A stretch of 64,000 nt of DNA, taken from the NCBI RefSeq assembly GCF_000185905.1, contig NC_014923.1:3929501-3993500 (forward strand), written 5' to 3'. The translations under genes were made by a program, and so were the position numbers. The notes under the pieces are model-generated. The model ran no database searches. It was given only the letters and a program-made list of their open reading frames with translations, and had not been told where the DNA came from. The DNA comes from Mesorhizobium ciceri biovar biserrulae WSM1271 (lineage in GTDB: Bacteria; Pseudomonadota; Alphaproteobacteria; Rhizobiales; Rhizobiaceae). The stretch's first letter is position 1; each line of letters opens with the position of its first letter. Below, piece after piece: positions 16,374 through 26,207 of the stretch.

Positions 16374-18437
16374 CTGTTGCAGCCGAGATCCTTGGCCTGC
16401 CTTCATCAAGGCGGCAAGAACCGGGCTGCGCTGGCCGCTTGCCAAGGCGGTGGCCATTTGAGAAATGGCTTTGTCGTTGCCACCGTTGCGGAGAGCGTTG
16501 ACCACTTTTTCGGCCGAGCGCAACCCCGCCGCGCGAGCCGCACCACGAACGCCGCCGGCAATAAAGCCTTCAGGAACGCCAAATCCCCGGCTCGTCTCAC
16601 CCGTGATGGCATCCTGAGCGGCGATTCGAGCGGCGCTTTCGGAATTGCGCGTGACGATGTTCGACGTGTCGGCAAACAGCTTTTCCCGGTCGAGCAGATC
16701 GATGATGGAGCGGGCCTTGTCGGACCCGAACAGTGTCGACAGACGAGCCCTATTCCAGTCGCCTTCGCCCTTGATGAGCCGCTGAAGCGCAACGCGGTCG
16801 TTTGCGTTCGTTCCGACGATCCGCTCTATCTCGGCCCGAGCGCCCTCGCGAAGTCGAACGGGCACAGCGGACGGCCCGACTTGCAGGCCTTGCGGCAATG
16901 CGCCCTGCCGGACGTCGGCGGCGAGTTCATCGGGGCGGGGCGCTTCCCGGCCGCTTGAAAGCACGGATTGACCACGCTGGACCGCCTCCTTCTGCCGGGC
17001 CAGCTCGGAATATTTCGCGTCAACCTCCTTGATGCCCGGAACCGATGCCCGAAGCTCGTCATCAACAGCCTGCCGCGCCGTGGTCAGGGCGTTGACGGCG
17101 TTCGTTCCCTGGGTTGTCTCCAGCATGTCGTCGATGGCGTGCCGAGTGTTCAGCAATTCGCCCGCGTCCGAAATTAGAGACGTGCCGGGAGGCGGTTGGC
17201 CATTGGCCCGAGCTCGAGCAATGTCGGCCGGCGTTGGCTGATAGTCCAGCATCGAGCGGACACGCTGCACAAGGCGCTGCGGCTCGCCGCGCAACGTCTG
17301 GGCTTCTGTTTCGAGATAGCGGGCAATCGGCAACGTGTCGACCGGGCCAGCATCGCGCAACGCCTCTCGATACTCCGGCGCTAGGCGCTGTTGATTTGTA
17401 TTGGCGCGATCGATGATGCGTGACGGCGTGGGGGCCTCGCCAAGGGTCTGGTTCAACGCAGACCGAATACGCCAATTGGCGTCAGCGTCACGCGCTCCGA
17501 TGGCGTTGCGAACGATTGCCTTGCCCTCGCCAGGCGTGGCAGCAATGGCGCCGGCCGTGTGCCGCATGTTCGGGCCAAGATCCATCAGCATGCCATTGTT
17601 GCCGAGCTGGGCCAGCTTTGCCGGCTCAACGGCATCCTGCCGGGCAGCGTCCACCAAGACAGACACGGCACGCTTGTCGAGCCCCAAGGCGCGAGCTACG
17701 GCCCCAATATGCAGGTTGTCGGCAACCGCCTTCACGCCCTTGCCGATGAGCGGACCGACGACAGGAGCCGCCAACCCAGCGCCAAGGCCCATCAAACCGC
17801 CCTTGAATGTCTCGCGCGGATCGCCGCCAGACCGGACGGCGCTATCTGCCGCATTGATCATTCCGCCGGTGCCACCGCTGATCAGCGCCTGGGCAGGGAC
17901 AGAGGCCGCGCCGATGCCGAAAGCCTCCGGGGCCACCATCATTGCAGGCAACGTGCCAGCAACCGCACCTGTCACGTTGCCAAGCGTCCGCGCGACCGGG
18001 TGGGCATCGCGGCTCGCCTCGTTCATGCGGGTCATCTCCGCATTGACTTTGGAATAGGGTTCGTCAGTGAGTAGCGAGCCTATGCCAGCGGACGCGGCTG
18101 TAAGACCCTTGTCGATGTAGGGACCGGCGATCGGCACGCCCTCGCCTGTCGAGGTGAGATAGGTTCCCGTGGCGCCCATATCTGGGTTCGGAACAAACGT
18201 AGGCGCCTCGTGACCTTGCTCCGGCTTGGGGCCGCCGCCTGCCAAGATCTGCTGCGCCTTGGCAATTCCAGCCTTCGCGCGTGCGTTGGCATCACCAACA
18301 GCTCCGCTGTCCAGTGGCGCGGCGGCCGGCAGAGACTTCGCAATCTCTTCAACCGCCGCGTTCTGTTGCTCGGGCGTCATTGACAGAAAGGCGTCGTCGA
18401 CCTTGACCTTTTGGCCCTGGATGTTGAGCGTTGCCAT
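16317..18437 (-). CDS. phage internal virion/ejection protein (putative)
   Basis: The 706-residue product is the last gene of the late block. Its middle (about residues 145-240) is a long Gly/Ala-rich hydrophobic region (AVAGTLPAMMVAPEAFGIGA, then GLMGLGAGLAAPVVGPLIGK), and the rest is helical. This composition, its size and its position behind the lysozyme-domain protein match podoviral ejection proteins that enter the cell with the DNA. The start MATLNIQGQKVKVDDAFLSM overlaps the stop of the upstream gene. No enzyme motif is seen. The assignment rests mainly on context. Confidence 0.65.
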   Translation of the reverse strand: MATLNIQGQKVKVDDAFLSMTPEQQNAAVEEIAKSLPAAAPLDSGAVGDANARAKAGIAKAQQILAGGGPKPEQGHEAPTFVPNPDMGATGTYLTSTGEGVPIAGPYIDKGLTAASAGIGSLLTDEPYSKVNAEMTRMNEASRDAHPVARTLGNVTGAVAGTLPAMMVAPEAFGIGAASVPAQALISGGTGGMINAADSAVRSGGDPRETFKGGLMGLGAGLAAPVVGPLIGKGVKAVADNLHIGAVARALGLDKRAVSVLVDAARQDAVEPAKLAQLGNNGMLMDLGPNMRHTAGAIAATPGEGKAIVRNAIGARDADANWRIRSALNQTLGEAPTPSRIIDRANTNQQRLAPEYREALRDAGPVDTLPIARYLETEAQTLRGEPQRLVQRVRSMLDYQPTPADIARARANGQPPPGTSLISDAGELLNTRHAIDDMLETTQGTNAVNALTTARQAVDDELRASVPGIKEVDAKYSELARQKEAVQRGQSVLSSGREAPRPDELAADVRQGALPQGLQVGPSAVPVRLREGARAEIERIVGTNANDRVALQRLIKGEGDWNRARLSTLFGSDKARSIIDLLDREKLFADTSNIVTRNSESAARIAAQDAITGETSRGFGVPEGFIAGGVRGAARAAGLRSAEKVVNALRNGGNDKAISQMATALASGQRSPVLAALMKAGQGSRLQQSQVDRIARALLLSSSERN

Positions 18438-20725
18438 CAGGGTTCAATGCTCCATTTCAAGCCGTTGCTCGTCGTGCCGGCGCCGGTCGGCTCCGCAGCC
18501 GGAGCATCACCGCCGCCGCGACTGCTCCTGATGGCGTCGACCATCGCACGGACGCGCGCCAGCTTGTCGTTCACCGATTCCTTCGCCTCGCCCGGCTTGG
18601 GCGTCAGGATGGAAGCCTGATTTTCCACTTCGGCCGGTGCCGCCGTGGCGCCAGATACGCTGTAGAGGTAGGACGCAATGATGGTCTTCAGCGAGTTCGA
18701 AGCGCGCTGATAGTCCGACGATTTCAGGTAGTCCGCCCCGTAGTCCGAACCGTGCGGCACGGCTGAAAGCGCCTGATCCGACAGGTTGGACAAGGCGGAG
18801 AAATTGTCTTCGACAATCTTCAGCTCGGGCGCGACCACGGAATACAGCTTGGCGTCTCGCTGCTGCTGCTCGTTCGGCGGCTTCGACTTCGGACCGGTCA
18901 ACGGGACAATGCCCGCGTTCTGGTTCGGAGACTGGTTTTCCGCGCGCGGGCTCGTCGGTGCAATCGGAGCCGGGGAAGCGGCCGGAGGAGCTTGCGAAGG
19001 CGCAGGCGCGGCTGGCACTTGCGCAGGTGCAGCAGGACCAGCGGTAGGCGGCGTGATGGGCTGGGGTGCCTGTCCCGGCATCTGTGCGACGATACCGGAA
19101 GGCGTCAGGAACATCATTTCTCCATTGGGGCCCGTGATGGTCTTGCCGGCCGCGATCTGGGCCGCCTGCTCCTGTGTGACCTTTTTGTTATTCACCAGCC
19201 AGTTGAGCGCCTGGGCGTCGACTGCATTTCCCTTGAACATGTTGCCTTGGCCGCCGCCAGGCGATGCGGCGACAGCTTTCGTTTCGCCAGTGCGCTTGTT
19301 GTACAGCGTGCCGTCGTCCAGCTTTTCCCAATCGGTTTGCTGGCCCGTATAGACGGCCTGATGGGTTTTCGGATCTACTAGAGAGCCGCCAACCTCAATG
19401 AGCTTGTCCTGGTCGACTTGCATCTTGCGCTCGTCGAGATCGAGCCGAGCCTTTTCGGCCGGCGTCATCTGCGGATTGCGCAGCCGCTCCGTTTCGATAC
19501 GGGTTTTCTCCATATCGAGCCGGTTCTTTTCCATCTCCATTTGCGTGGCCGGATCGGCTTCGGCCATCTTCTGTTTCAACAGAATGCCAACCACGCCGCG
19601 CTGTTGTTCGGACAGTCGGGGATCTGTCGCCGCCTGCATGAGCTGCTGAACGGTTGGACCGCCGCCTGCGAACTGCACGCCCTGCGGGCCTGGCGCCGCA
19701 CCAGGACCGCCGGCAAGCACAGCACCCGTCTGGGGGATGCCGCCATTATCAGCCGCACGCGGCGACTGGACGCCAGCTTGTTGCGGAGCCGCAGAAAGGG
19801 CCTGCGCGGGCGTCTCCTGCGGTCCAGAGGCGGCAGGAGCAACGAGCGCATTGGCGACGGCGGTGCCTGCGGGTGCGATGCCCGAGGCTGGGTCAAGGCT
19901 TGCCACTTGCACCGGGTCCGAAGTGGAACCGCTGAACCGCGATACAAACGAGTTTGCCTGTGCGATGCGCCGCCCGGCCTCGCCGCCCGGTCGATCATAG
20001 CCCGCGAACTTCCAGGCATTGTTCATAATCTGCTGGGCTTCGGTCGGCGACTTCGCCGCATTCAGCCGATCGATCAGCGTCGGGTCTTCCTGAAGAAAGA
20101 ACTGCGCTTGGATCTGCGGCGAAGGGTTGCTCGGATCGCCGCCGTTCTTGGCCGCGAATTGTCGCATCGCCTCGAAACGCGGACCGCGCCACGACAGGAT
20201 GCCGCCTGCCGTGCCGGCCTGACCGCTTTCGCTCGGGTCCGACCACGAACCGAAGGCATTCTTCGGATTGAACCGGCTTTCCGCGTTGGCAGTCGAAGCG
20301 ACAGCGGCGAGGCCATTGGGGTTGGTGACTTTGCTTTTCACGGTGTCCATGAAACCGGAATAGATATCGTTGCCCGACAGATCAGGAGCCGGACCGGCCG
20401 CCCCACCCAGTCCCGGCGTAACATTGCCGCTGTCGGCCGAGGGAGCCCCACCAGCAGCAGCGGGCGTCGGTCCGGCGCCAGTGGAGCCGAACAGCGCCGA
20501 AAACACGCTGTCACCGCTCTTACGCCAGTCGGCTTCCGCCCTGTTAGCCCTGCCGTTGGCCATACGATAGCCAAGAGCCTCGCCAATGGCAGAAAGGCCC
20601 TGCCCGACTGTCTTGGGTGCTACCGGCCCGCGAAGGGCGTCTGCGATGGCGCGAAGGCGTGCGAGTTCTTCCGGCGTCTGGACGCCCGTGTCTCCGCCGA
20701 AGATGAAAGCCGGCTGTGCGGTCAT
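18437..20725 (-). CDS. internal virion protein with tail-lysozyme domain
   Basis: The 762-residue product carries a phage tail lysozyme-like region at about residues 110-250: NPNGLAAVASTANAESRFNP, then GTAGGILSWRGPRFEAM and QFFLQEDPTLIDRLN. This type of domain cuts peptidoglycan during DNA entry. A long Pro/Ala/Gln-rich disordered region follows, with a charged helical segment near residues 385-440 (KARLDLDERKMQVDQDKLIE). The C-terminal 150 residues are helical. Position and size match an ejection protein with murein hydrolase activity. Overlapping ends with both neighbours indicate one operon. Confidence 0.75.
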   Translation of the reverse strand: MTAQPAFIFGGDTGVQTPEELARLRAIADALRGPVAPKTVGQGLSAIGEALGYRMANGRANRAEADWRKSGDSVFSALFGSTGAGPTPAAAGGAPSADSGNVTPGLGGAAGPAPDLSGNDIYSGFMDTVKSKVTNPNGLAAVASTANAESRFNPKNAFGSWSDPSESGQAGTAGGILSWRGPRFEAMRQFAAKNGGDPSNPSPQIQAQFFLQEDPTLIDRLNAAKSPTEAQQIMNNAWKFAGYDRPGGEAGRRIAQANSFVSRFSGSTSDPVQVASLDPASGIAPAGTAVANALVAPAASGPQETPAQALSAAPQQAGVQSPRAADNGGIPQTGAVLAGGPGAAPGPQGVQFAGGGPTVQQLMQAATDPRLSEQQRGVVGILLKQKMAEADPATQMEMEKNRLDMEKTRIETERLRNPQMTPAEKARLDLDERKMQVDQDKLIEVGGSLVDPKTHQAVYTGQQTDWEKLDDGTLYNKRTGETKAVAASPGGGQGNMFKGNAVDAQALNWLVNNKKVTQEQAAQIAAGKTITGPNGEMMFLTPSGIVAQMPGQAPQPITPPTAGPAAPAQVPAAPAPSQAPPAASPAPIAPTSPRAENQSPNQNAGIVPLTGPKSKPPNEQQQRDAKLYSVVAPELKIVEDNFSALSNLSDQALSAVPHGSDYGADYLKSSDYQRASNSLKTIIASYLYSVSGATAAPAEVENQASILTPKPGEAKESVNDKLARVRAMVDAIRSSRGGGDAPAAEPTGAGTTSNGLKWSIEP

Positions 20726-21714
20726 GCGAATGCCCTCCCGTAGTCGACGGCATCGAACCCGTTGACCGTCGTCACCGCATAAGGCCGATAGGCGCGAACC
20801 TCGTCAGCCATGACGCCGACCTGTTCACCGCCGCCCCAGAGATATTCGAACACGTACTTCGTCAGGCCGTTCGCAAAGGTGCCGATTGCGCGGATGTTCT
20901 TCTTCAGCCGGCGGTCCGAAAACTTGATCAGGTTCGCGCCCAGACCGAACAGGCCGCCCATCAAATCGCTGCTGCTGCTGGCGTCCTGCTGCCACTTCTG
21001 AAGCTGCTGATTGTAGTTGGTGTTGATCAGGCCTGCCGTGTCCGTTGTCGGAATGGTCGGCATGTTCGCGTTGACGAAGTTCGGCTGGCTGACCTGTGAA
21101 CCCGAGAGCAGCGCCGTCAGGTTGTTGATCGGGGCCGAATTCTGGGCCAAGGCCTCCTGCACCGCCTGCCCGCGACCGGACAGCAGCAACGAATTGTAGG
21201 CGTCGTTTTCGCCCTGGTCCTGGATGTTCTGCGCTTGGGCGTAGTTATCCGAACCTGGACGAATGCCGCGATTGATCAAGTCCGCTTCGTTCGCCTGCCG
21301 GCGAGCATCGAGCGCCGGCTGAAGGCGCTTCATGCCGAGATCCATCAACCGGCCTTCCGTTGCGTCGTTGGACAGGTCGACCGGCTTGGCGAGCCAATCC
21401 TTCAGAAACGACGATTGGCCGGCGGCCAGTTCGCCCAGGTTCAGCTTTGCCTGGTCGGTCTGGTCCTTGATCGCCTGACCGGTTCCCGACAACGTTTGCG
21501 TGGCCGTGTAGGTCGGGATGTCATAGGACTTTCCCGTGTAGGGATCATTCCACTTGTAGGTTCCCGTCTGCGAATAGTTCAGCGAGCCATCGGGCGTCAC
21601 CTGATTGACGTTGCCGAGGTTAGCATTCGCAATCGCGGTGCCGACGTTCGTTGCGGTCGACGCTGCTGAAGTCTCTTTCGGATCGGGCGGTGCGGGAGCG
21701 TCTGGGGCACACAT
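20722..21714 (-). CDS. virion protein with C-terminal S74-like chaperone domain
   Basis: The 330-residue product begins MCAPDAPAPPDPKETSAAST. It has a long helical middle (for example KDWLAKPVDLSNDATEGRLM) and a C-terminal region SDRRLKKNIRAIGTFANGLT followed by GVMADEVRAYRPYAV. This is the signature of the peptidase S74 intramolecular chaperone, whose Ser-Lys dyad self-cleaves in tail fibres. Here it ends a mostly helical protein instead of a long fibre, as seen in some podoviral internal or tail proteins. It overlaps the lysozyme-domain gene by four bases. Confidence 0.7.
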   Translation of the reverse strand: MCAPDAPAPPDPKETSAASTATNVGTAIANANLGNVNQVTPDGSLNYSQTGTYKWNDPYTGKSYDIPTYTATQTLSGTGQAIKDQTDQAKLNLGELAAGQSSFLKDWLAKPVDLSNDATEGRLMDLGMKRLQPALDARRQANEADLINRGIRPGSDNYAQAQNIQDQGENDAYNSLLLSGRGQAVQEALAQNSAPINNLTALLSGSQVSQPNFVNANMPTIPTTDTAGLINTNYNQQLQKWQQDASSSSDLMGGLFGLGANLIKFSDRRLKKNIRAIGTFANGLTKYVFEYLWGGGEQVGVMADEVRAYRPYAVTTVNGFDAVDYGRAFA

Positions 21715-21726
21715 GGTCAGGGTCTC

Positions 21727-22212
21727 CTAGAGGAAATAGGTCATGGCGATTGCCGACCGCTTGAAGCCCACGCGCTCGCACATTTTTGCAACGCGTAGAT
21801 CGGTGGCGATGGTGACGTGCGCCCTGACGCAGCCGCGCGCTTTCAGTTCAGTCAGAATATGCTTGGTGAACCGGCGGCCGATGCCGTTGCGATGGTCCGG
21901 CCGCATGTAAATCGTGTCCTCCTGGGCGATCATCTCGGAATTGTGCATGTCTTGGGTGATCCAGATGAAGGCGTACCCGACGGCCTCGCCATCGCCGGCC
22001 CTGACGACAAAGCAGAGAAGATGCCCGGCGGAGCCGTAGACGTTCAGGCGCGGCTTGAATTCGCCCATCGCCATCCCTTCAGCAGCCATGCGAGCCTGCA
22101 TCTCGCCATAGTGAGTGCGGCACATGGGCTCCAGCTCGGGCCATGCTTCGTTGAAATTCTCGATGCTGATGGCGTAGTCAGACAACGACGCCTCCCGTTT
22201 CAAAGGTGACAT
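21727..22212 (-). CDS. GNAT-like acetyltransferase, phage-encoded
   Basis: The 161-residue product has a GNAT fold layout: a beta strand LLCFVVRAGDGEAVGYAFIW, the acetyl-CoA loop in DTIYMRPDHRNGIGRRFTKH (R/Q-x-x-G-x-G/A type, RNGIGR), and a C-terminal CERVGFKRSAIAMTY. The family transfers acetyl groups from CoA to amines. It sits inside the virion gene block, overlapping the tail gene by 35 bases. Such genes occur in podoviral structural clusters, but their substrate is unknown. Confidence 0.75.
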   Translation of the reverse strand: MSPLKREASLSDYAISIENFNEAWPELEPMCRTHYGEMQARMAAEGMAMGEFKPRLNVYGSAGHLLCFVVRAGDGEAVGYAFIWITQDMHNSEMIAQEDTIYMRPDHRNGIGRRFTKHILTELKARGCVRAHVTIATDLRVAKMCERVGFKRSAIAMTYFL

Positions 22213-24058
22213 CGAGCTGAACGAACTCGGTGACTGGTCGCTGGTTAAGGAAACTGGTGATTTGCAGTTGCGGCTGCATCACGTATCCCGTCTTGCCGAT
22301 CGAAATCCATTGCCCGCCGCCGACCGATGCCACCGGCTGCGCCTGGTCCCACTTCGCGACATCCCACTGGCCCGAATCCCACAGGTCCGCCGTGCCGCCA
22401 TCCGCTGCCGGAGGGGCTGGCGGCAGACTGACGGAATAGTTGACCGAGAAAGAGATTTTCGGGTTGTAGGGCGTGGCGCTGAGAAAGGTCGGGCGTGCCT
22501 GGTGGACGGTCTTCAAGCCGCCCAGCGACTTCATGTGATCCGGGTTGCCGACATAGGTGTAGTAGATCGGCAGGCCATTATCGTTGCCCGCAATCTCTGC
22601 CTCGAAAACCGTGCCGTCATTGGTGCCGAAATAGAGGCGGCTGTCATGCAGTTCGATGCAGCGCGTGGCCCAGCCGACGAACTTGCACCAAGCCCCGGTT
22701 TCGAGATTGACGACGAACGACCACGCTTCCTGTCCGTCCGCCGTCACCGGCAACGCGACAATCGCATAGTTCATGTCTGGCCACTTGATGATTTCCCACG
22801 GCAGGGAAAGCCGGCGAGCAGCCTCACGCTTCCAGTCCGGTTCGATGTTCCTGGAGATGGCCGCAAGCGACAGTGCAGCCGCGTCCTTGTTGATTGCCGC
22901 AGAGATCGGAACGAGGCCTTCCTTCGTTGCAACGATCAGATCGCCGCCGGCTCGCATCGTGCCGCGCTTGCCCATCGGGTCAGTCAGGTCGTAGCGGCCG
23001 ACAAGGTTCCATTCCGCTTGCGTGGTGCCAGCCGGGTTCGAACCTTCGAAGATGGCGGCCTCGCCTTCGGTGGTGACAAAAACGCATTTGTCGTCGATGC
23101 CGTCGCCAGCATCGAGGGACCACGTTGCGCCGAACAGCAGCGAGCCGCCGCGCTGGAAAATGCCTGACAGGTTCAGAGAGCCCAGGGCGCCGGTCACGCT
23201 GTCAACGTTCAGATATCGCGCGCGCATAGTGCCGTTCTCGATGAAAAACAGCCGGTTTCGATAGAGCCAGACGTGAGATAGGACGGAAGTCGCCACTCCG
23301 GTAATCGCGGCGGAGATCTGCACCACGCCGCCCGGAATGTCTGCTTTTGCAGAGCCGGCAATCGAGCCGGTGACGGTCTCGTTGTCCTGAAACGTCCCGG
23401 TGATGCTCTGGATGTGGAGCGAGCCGGTGGCGCCGTTGTCGATCGACTTGACGACAGTCGCGGTCGCGCCGCTGGTGCCGCCCGTGATCGTCTGGCCAGT
23501 CACATAGTTGACGGTCTGGGTATCGAAGTTCAGCCGATATGTCGGCAAGCCGTTGACGGCCGACCAGTCGAAGCTGGTGCTGTAGAGCTGAAGGAAGTCG
23601 GTTCCGTTGACTGCGACCACGAACGAGCCGCCGGACGTGGTGAAATTGACATAGGAATAGTAGCCGGAAGTCTGGCCCGAGACGGCGGCGGCCGGCGGCG
23701 AAGTCGGCGAAGCCGGTGCGGTGACATCGCGAATGGTCGTCGCATCACACGCCCAAATCTTCTTCGTGCCACCCGCGTTGTAGGTGATGAAGCTTTCAAC
23801 CGGAACGGCGCCGATCGTGGCGCGCTTGATCGAACCGCCGCGCATGCTGATGCCGGTAGAGGTCGGAAGGAAGTTCTCGAGCGTCTGGGCCGAAAACGGC
23901 TTGGATTTCACAAGGCTCTGATTGGTCACCCATCCGGCAACGGGTGCGCCGAAGGTGTACGGCTGGGCCTTAGCCGCAGCCGGGACCGGAACAGCCTTGC
24001 GGCGGCCGGGGAAACGCTCGCCAAGCCTCACGGCGCACCTGTGACAGTCCCAGGCCAC
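22178..24058 (-). CDS. phage tail/DNA-stabilisation protein (P22 gp10-like role)
   Basis: The 626-residue beta-rich protein has many short strands typical of head-tail closure or tail hub proteins, such as NQSLVKSKPFSAQTLENFLP near the N-terminus and LPWEIIKWPDMNYAIVALPV in the middle. Repeated segments such as VYFGTNDGTVFEAE-like stretches suggest a propeller-like fold. It follows the adaptor gene, overlapping it by 31 bases, in the order capsid, adaptor, stabilisation protein seen in P22-like phages. The role is inferred from order and composition, without a diagnostic motif. Confidence 0.6.
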   Translation of the reverse strand: MAWDCHRCAVRLGERFPGRRKAVPVPAAAKAQPYTFGAPVAGWVTNQSLVKSKPFSAQTLENFLPTSTGISMRGGSIKRATIGAVPVESFITYNAGGTKKIWACDATTIRDVTAPASPTSPPAAAVSGQTSGYYSYVNFTTSGGSFVVAVNGTDFLQLYSTSFDWSAVNGLPTYRLNFDTQTVNYVTGQTITGGTSGATATVVKSIDNGATGSLHIQSITGTFQDNETVTGSIAGSAKADIPGGVVQISAAITGVATSVLSHVWLYRNRLFFIENGTMRARYLNVDSVTGALGSLNLSGIFQRGGSLLFGATWSLDAGDGIDDKCVFVTTEGEAAIFEGSNPAGTTQAEWNLVGRYDLTDPMGKRGTMRAGGDLIVATKEGLVPISAAINKDAAALSLAAISRNIEPDWKREAARRLSLPWEIIKWPDMNYAIVALPVTADGQEAWSFVVNLETGAWCKFVGWATRCIELHDSRLYFGTNDGTVFEAEIAGNDNGLPIYYTYVGNPDHMKSLGGLKTVHQARPTFLSATPYNPKISFSVNYSVSLPPAPPAADGGTADLWDSGQWDVAKWDQAQPVASVGGGQWISIGKTGYVMQPQLQITSFLNQRPVTEFVQLDVTFETGGVVV

Positions 24059-24732
24059 GCGACATTGCGACCGCGCCAGCTAAGGGGTGGCAGGCCCGAC
24101 ACGACCGGCTTTGAACCGGGGTCTTTGTCGATCATGCGGAGTTTCAGCGTTTCGAAGTCGTCTTGCGCCTGCTGATAGGCAAGGCCCTTGTTCTGCTTCC
24201 ACCGGTAGATGATGGCGAGCTTCAGCAACCGCTCGGAGAGCCTGAACGTGTCGGCGTCTTCCGTGAACGCCGGCTTCAGCGAACTATTGCTGGCTTGGAC
24301 GATCTGGTTGGAGACGTAAAAGAATTTCACCGTCTCGCTGTTGGCCATGACCGGCCATTGGTGAAACTGGTCACCGAAAATAATCCAGTAGCCGTTCACC
24401 GTGGCGATCGGCGTCACCTGAAGCTCAATCCACTGATCCGGGCTGGTCAGATGGTTCGTTGCCCACAACCACCGGGACGACCACAGCGACGATGTTTGCT
24501 GCATCCGCTCATAGTCGTCCGGGAGATTGAAATCGGCCGCGATGCCGTCACCCGTGAAGGTCTTCAGCACCAGCAGCTTTTGCCAGTCGTAGGCGTCGAC
24601 GATTTCCGACGCCATGACGTTGGCAAGTTCCTGCATCTCAACCATTTCTCGATTGGTGGCGCCATAGACCAGCGTCGGCACGTCCATGCCGAGTACGGTC
24701 GCTGCGCCCTTCACCACATCGAGAATGGACAT
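24028..24732 (-). CDS. phage head-tail adaptor protein
   Basis: The 234-residue product has the layout of podoviral adaptor proteins. It has a helical N-terminus with EMQELANVMASEIVDAYDWQ, a strand region with DFNLPDDYERM and WRYFGD-like hydrophobic stretches (YWIIFGDQFHQWPV), and a C-terminal helix RLLKLAIIYRWKQNKGLAYQ. Adaptors form a ring between portal and tail. It starts MSILDVVKGAATVLG, one base away from the end of the upstream gene, so it is coupled in the same operon. Confidence 0.7.
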   Translation of the reverse strand: MSILDVVKGAATVLGMDVPTLVYGATNREMVEMQELANVMASEIVDAYDWQKLLVLKTFTGDGIAADFNLPDDYERMQQTSSLWSSRWLWATNHLTSPDQWIELQVTPIATVNGYWIIFGDQFHQWPVMANSETVKFFYVSNQIVQASNSSLKPAFTEDADTFRLSERLLKLAIIYRWKQNKGLAYQQAQDDFETLKLRMIDKDPGSKPVVSGLPPLSWRGRNVAWPGTVTGAP

Positions 24733-25415
24733 CAGGCGGCATCCTTGGCTTTCGCCTTGGGCTGGGTGCGCTCTTCAAGCAGCGCTTCCATAGCGGTCAT
24801 TCGTTCGACCATGGCCGCGTTCTGCTCCGCCATCTGTTCAATGATGGCGTCCTTCTGGGCCTCGCGCTCGGATGCCTTGGCCGCGTCGGTGTGTTCGAGG
24901 AACATCTTTGCCTGCTTGCGCATCTCGCGCATGTTCGGCAGGCGCACCTTGTCCATCTGGCCTTCCTGAAGGTCGCGGACTTCCTCCACCGTGCGAATGC
25001 CAGACTGGCGAAGCACTTCGGCCTGCTCTGGCGAGACGCCAGGCCACGCCGCCAAGGCCATGCCGTTGACCGGGATGTCCTGACCCTTCTTGAAAGCGTC
25101 ATAGGCCGGCTCGATCTGCATCCACCGGGCCGTCATGAACTTCAGCTTTTCGCCGTCCTGGTCCTCGCCCATCTTCGACGGGTCAGGCAGCATCAGGCGG
25201 ACGCGATCGGTCGTCTTGGTGTTCATCGGTGAATGCGACGGGGAATAGGTCACCCAGTCCTCCGCCTGCCGCTCCAGAATGCGTCGGCCGCTAGCGTCGA
25301 GCTTGTAGCCCTTCAAGTCGCATTTCTCCGCCACCGGATCGCCTTTCACCGGCAACATCTCGTAGCTCGTCTTGAACCCCATCACTCGGATCATCGGGGC
25401 TTGGTTTTCGGACAT
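24732..25415 (-). CDS. hypothetical virion-block protein
   Basis: The 227-residue product starts MSENQAPMIRVMGFKTSYEM. The ATG at 25415 has aggag at 8-base spacing, better than the ATG six bases upstream. A region at about residues 110-145 (WPGVSPEQAEVLRQSGIRTV) looks like a helix-hairpin-helix. The C-terminal part is a long charged coiled coil (for example REAQKDAIIEQMAEQNAAMV) ending in Lys/Ala. It is probably a minor head protein or assembly factor; the function is not recognised. Confidence 0.55.
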   Translation of the reverse strand: MSENQAPMIRVMGFKTSYEMLPVKGDPVAEKCDLKGYKLDASGRRILERQAEDWVTYSPSHSPMNTKTTDRVRLMLPDPSKMGEDQDGEKLKFMTARWMQIEPAYDAFKKGQDIPVNGMALAAWPGVSPEQAEVLRQSGIRTVEEVRDLQEGQMDKVRLPNMREMRKQAKMFLEHTDAAKASEREAQKDAIIEQMAEQNAAMVERMTAMEALLEERTQPKAKAKDAA

Positions 25416-25456
25416 TTGCATTGCTCCTGAAACGTGGCGGGCGCCGAAGCGCCCAA

Positions 25457-25642
25457 TTACTCGCTGATAAGGTCGCGAAGGTCCGGAAACTCCGCCAAGA
25501 TGGCGTCTGCCTGGTCCTCGTCGAATTCTGCTGCCTTGAAGGCTTCGGCCGCGCGAAGGCGCTCGCCGCCGTTCCAAAGCTTCTTGATGTGCTTCTCTGC
25601 GCCGGTATCGGCTGACGCGGCCTTTGCTGCTGCTCTTGTCAT
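25457..25642 (-). CDS. small hypothetical protein in head gene block
   Basis: The 61-residue helical, acidic product starts MTRAAAKAASADTGAEKHIK. The ATG at 25642 has aggag at seven-base spacing, which decides this start over the longer frame. It lies between the decoration-like gene and the coiled-coil gene and is probably translated with them. Function unknown. Confidence 0.55.
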   Translation of the reverse strand: MTRAAAKAASADTGAEKHIKKLWNGGERLRAAEAFKAAEFDEDQADAILAEFPDLRDLISE

Positions 25643-25703
25643 TTCCGTGCTCCTGCGGTTGAAAGGGAGACGGGCGGAGCCGAAGCCCCGCCCTAAAGCC
25701 GGA

Positions 25704-26195
25704 TCAGTATGGGAAGGCGCACATGACAATCTTCGCCGAAGCGTCGATTGCGTAGGCGCAGACCGTATCAGTCACGGCGGCGGCAACCTTCAGGGTGCCA
25801 TCCGTGGTGGCCGACAAGACAAGGGCGTTGCCGTCCGCGCCGGAAACCAGCGCGGTCGTGAGCGTTGCCACACCCTTGACCTGTATCCAGCCGTATTCGC
25901 CGTTGCCGGGAGCAGCAGCGAGAACGCCGGCACCGTTTGCGGCGGTGTCGGATACATCCGAGGTCACTTCGTTCGACTGCCCGGCAGAGACGCCGCCCGG
26001 TGCGTAGAAGCCGACCACGTTGTTGGCGACGGCGGCGATTGCGCCGGCACCGGAGTTGTATTTCACGAAGCGATAGACCTTGCCGTCATACGATTCGTAG
26101 GTGTCGCCAAGGCGGGGTGCCTTGCCGCTTTCCGCGCCCGTGAGATCGGCCGCGGTGTAGGTCTTGGTGATGTTGGCGCCAACAAAAGAGGTCAT
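25704..26195 (-). CDS. putative capsid decoration/head fibre protein
   Basis: The 163-residue product is rich in Ala, Gly, Thr and Val, with strands such as GEYGWIQVKGVATLTTALVS and KVYRFVKYNSGAGAIAAVAN. This pattern is common in small trimeric decoration proteins found directly after a phage major capsid gene. It follows the capsid gene by 12 bases. The role is inferred from position and composition. Confidence 0.65.
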   Translation of the reverse strand: MTSFVGANITKTYTAADLTGAESGKAPRLGDTYESYDGKVYRFVKYNSGAGAIAAVANNVVGFYAPGGVSAGQSNEVTSDVSDTAANGAGVLAAAPGNGEYGWIQVKGVATLTTALVSGADGNALVLSATTDGTLKVAAAVTDTVCAYAIDASAKIVMCAFPY

Positions 26196-26207
26196 GATTT
26201 TCGCTCC

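Noticed and set aside
19418..20743. Plus-strand frame of 441 codons opposite the lysozyme-domain gene
   Set aside because: Arg/Leu-rich antisense translation without signature; the minus-strand gene explains the sequence.
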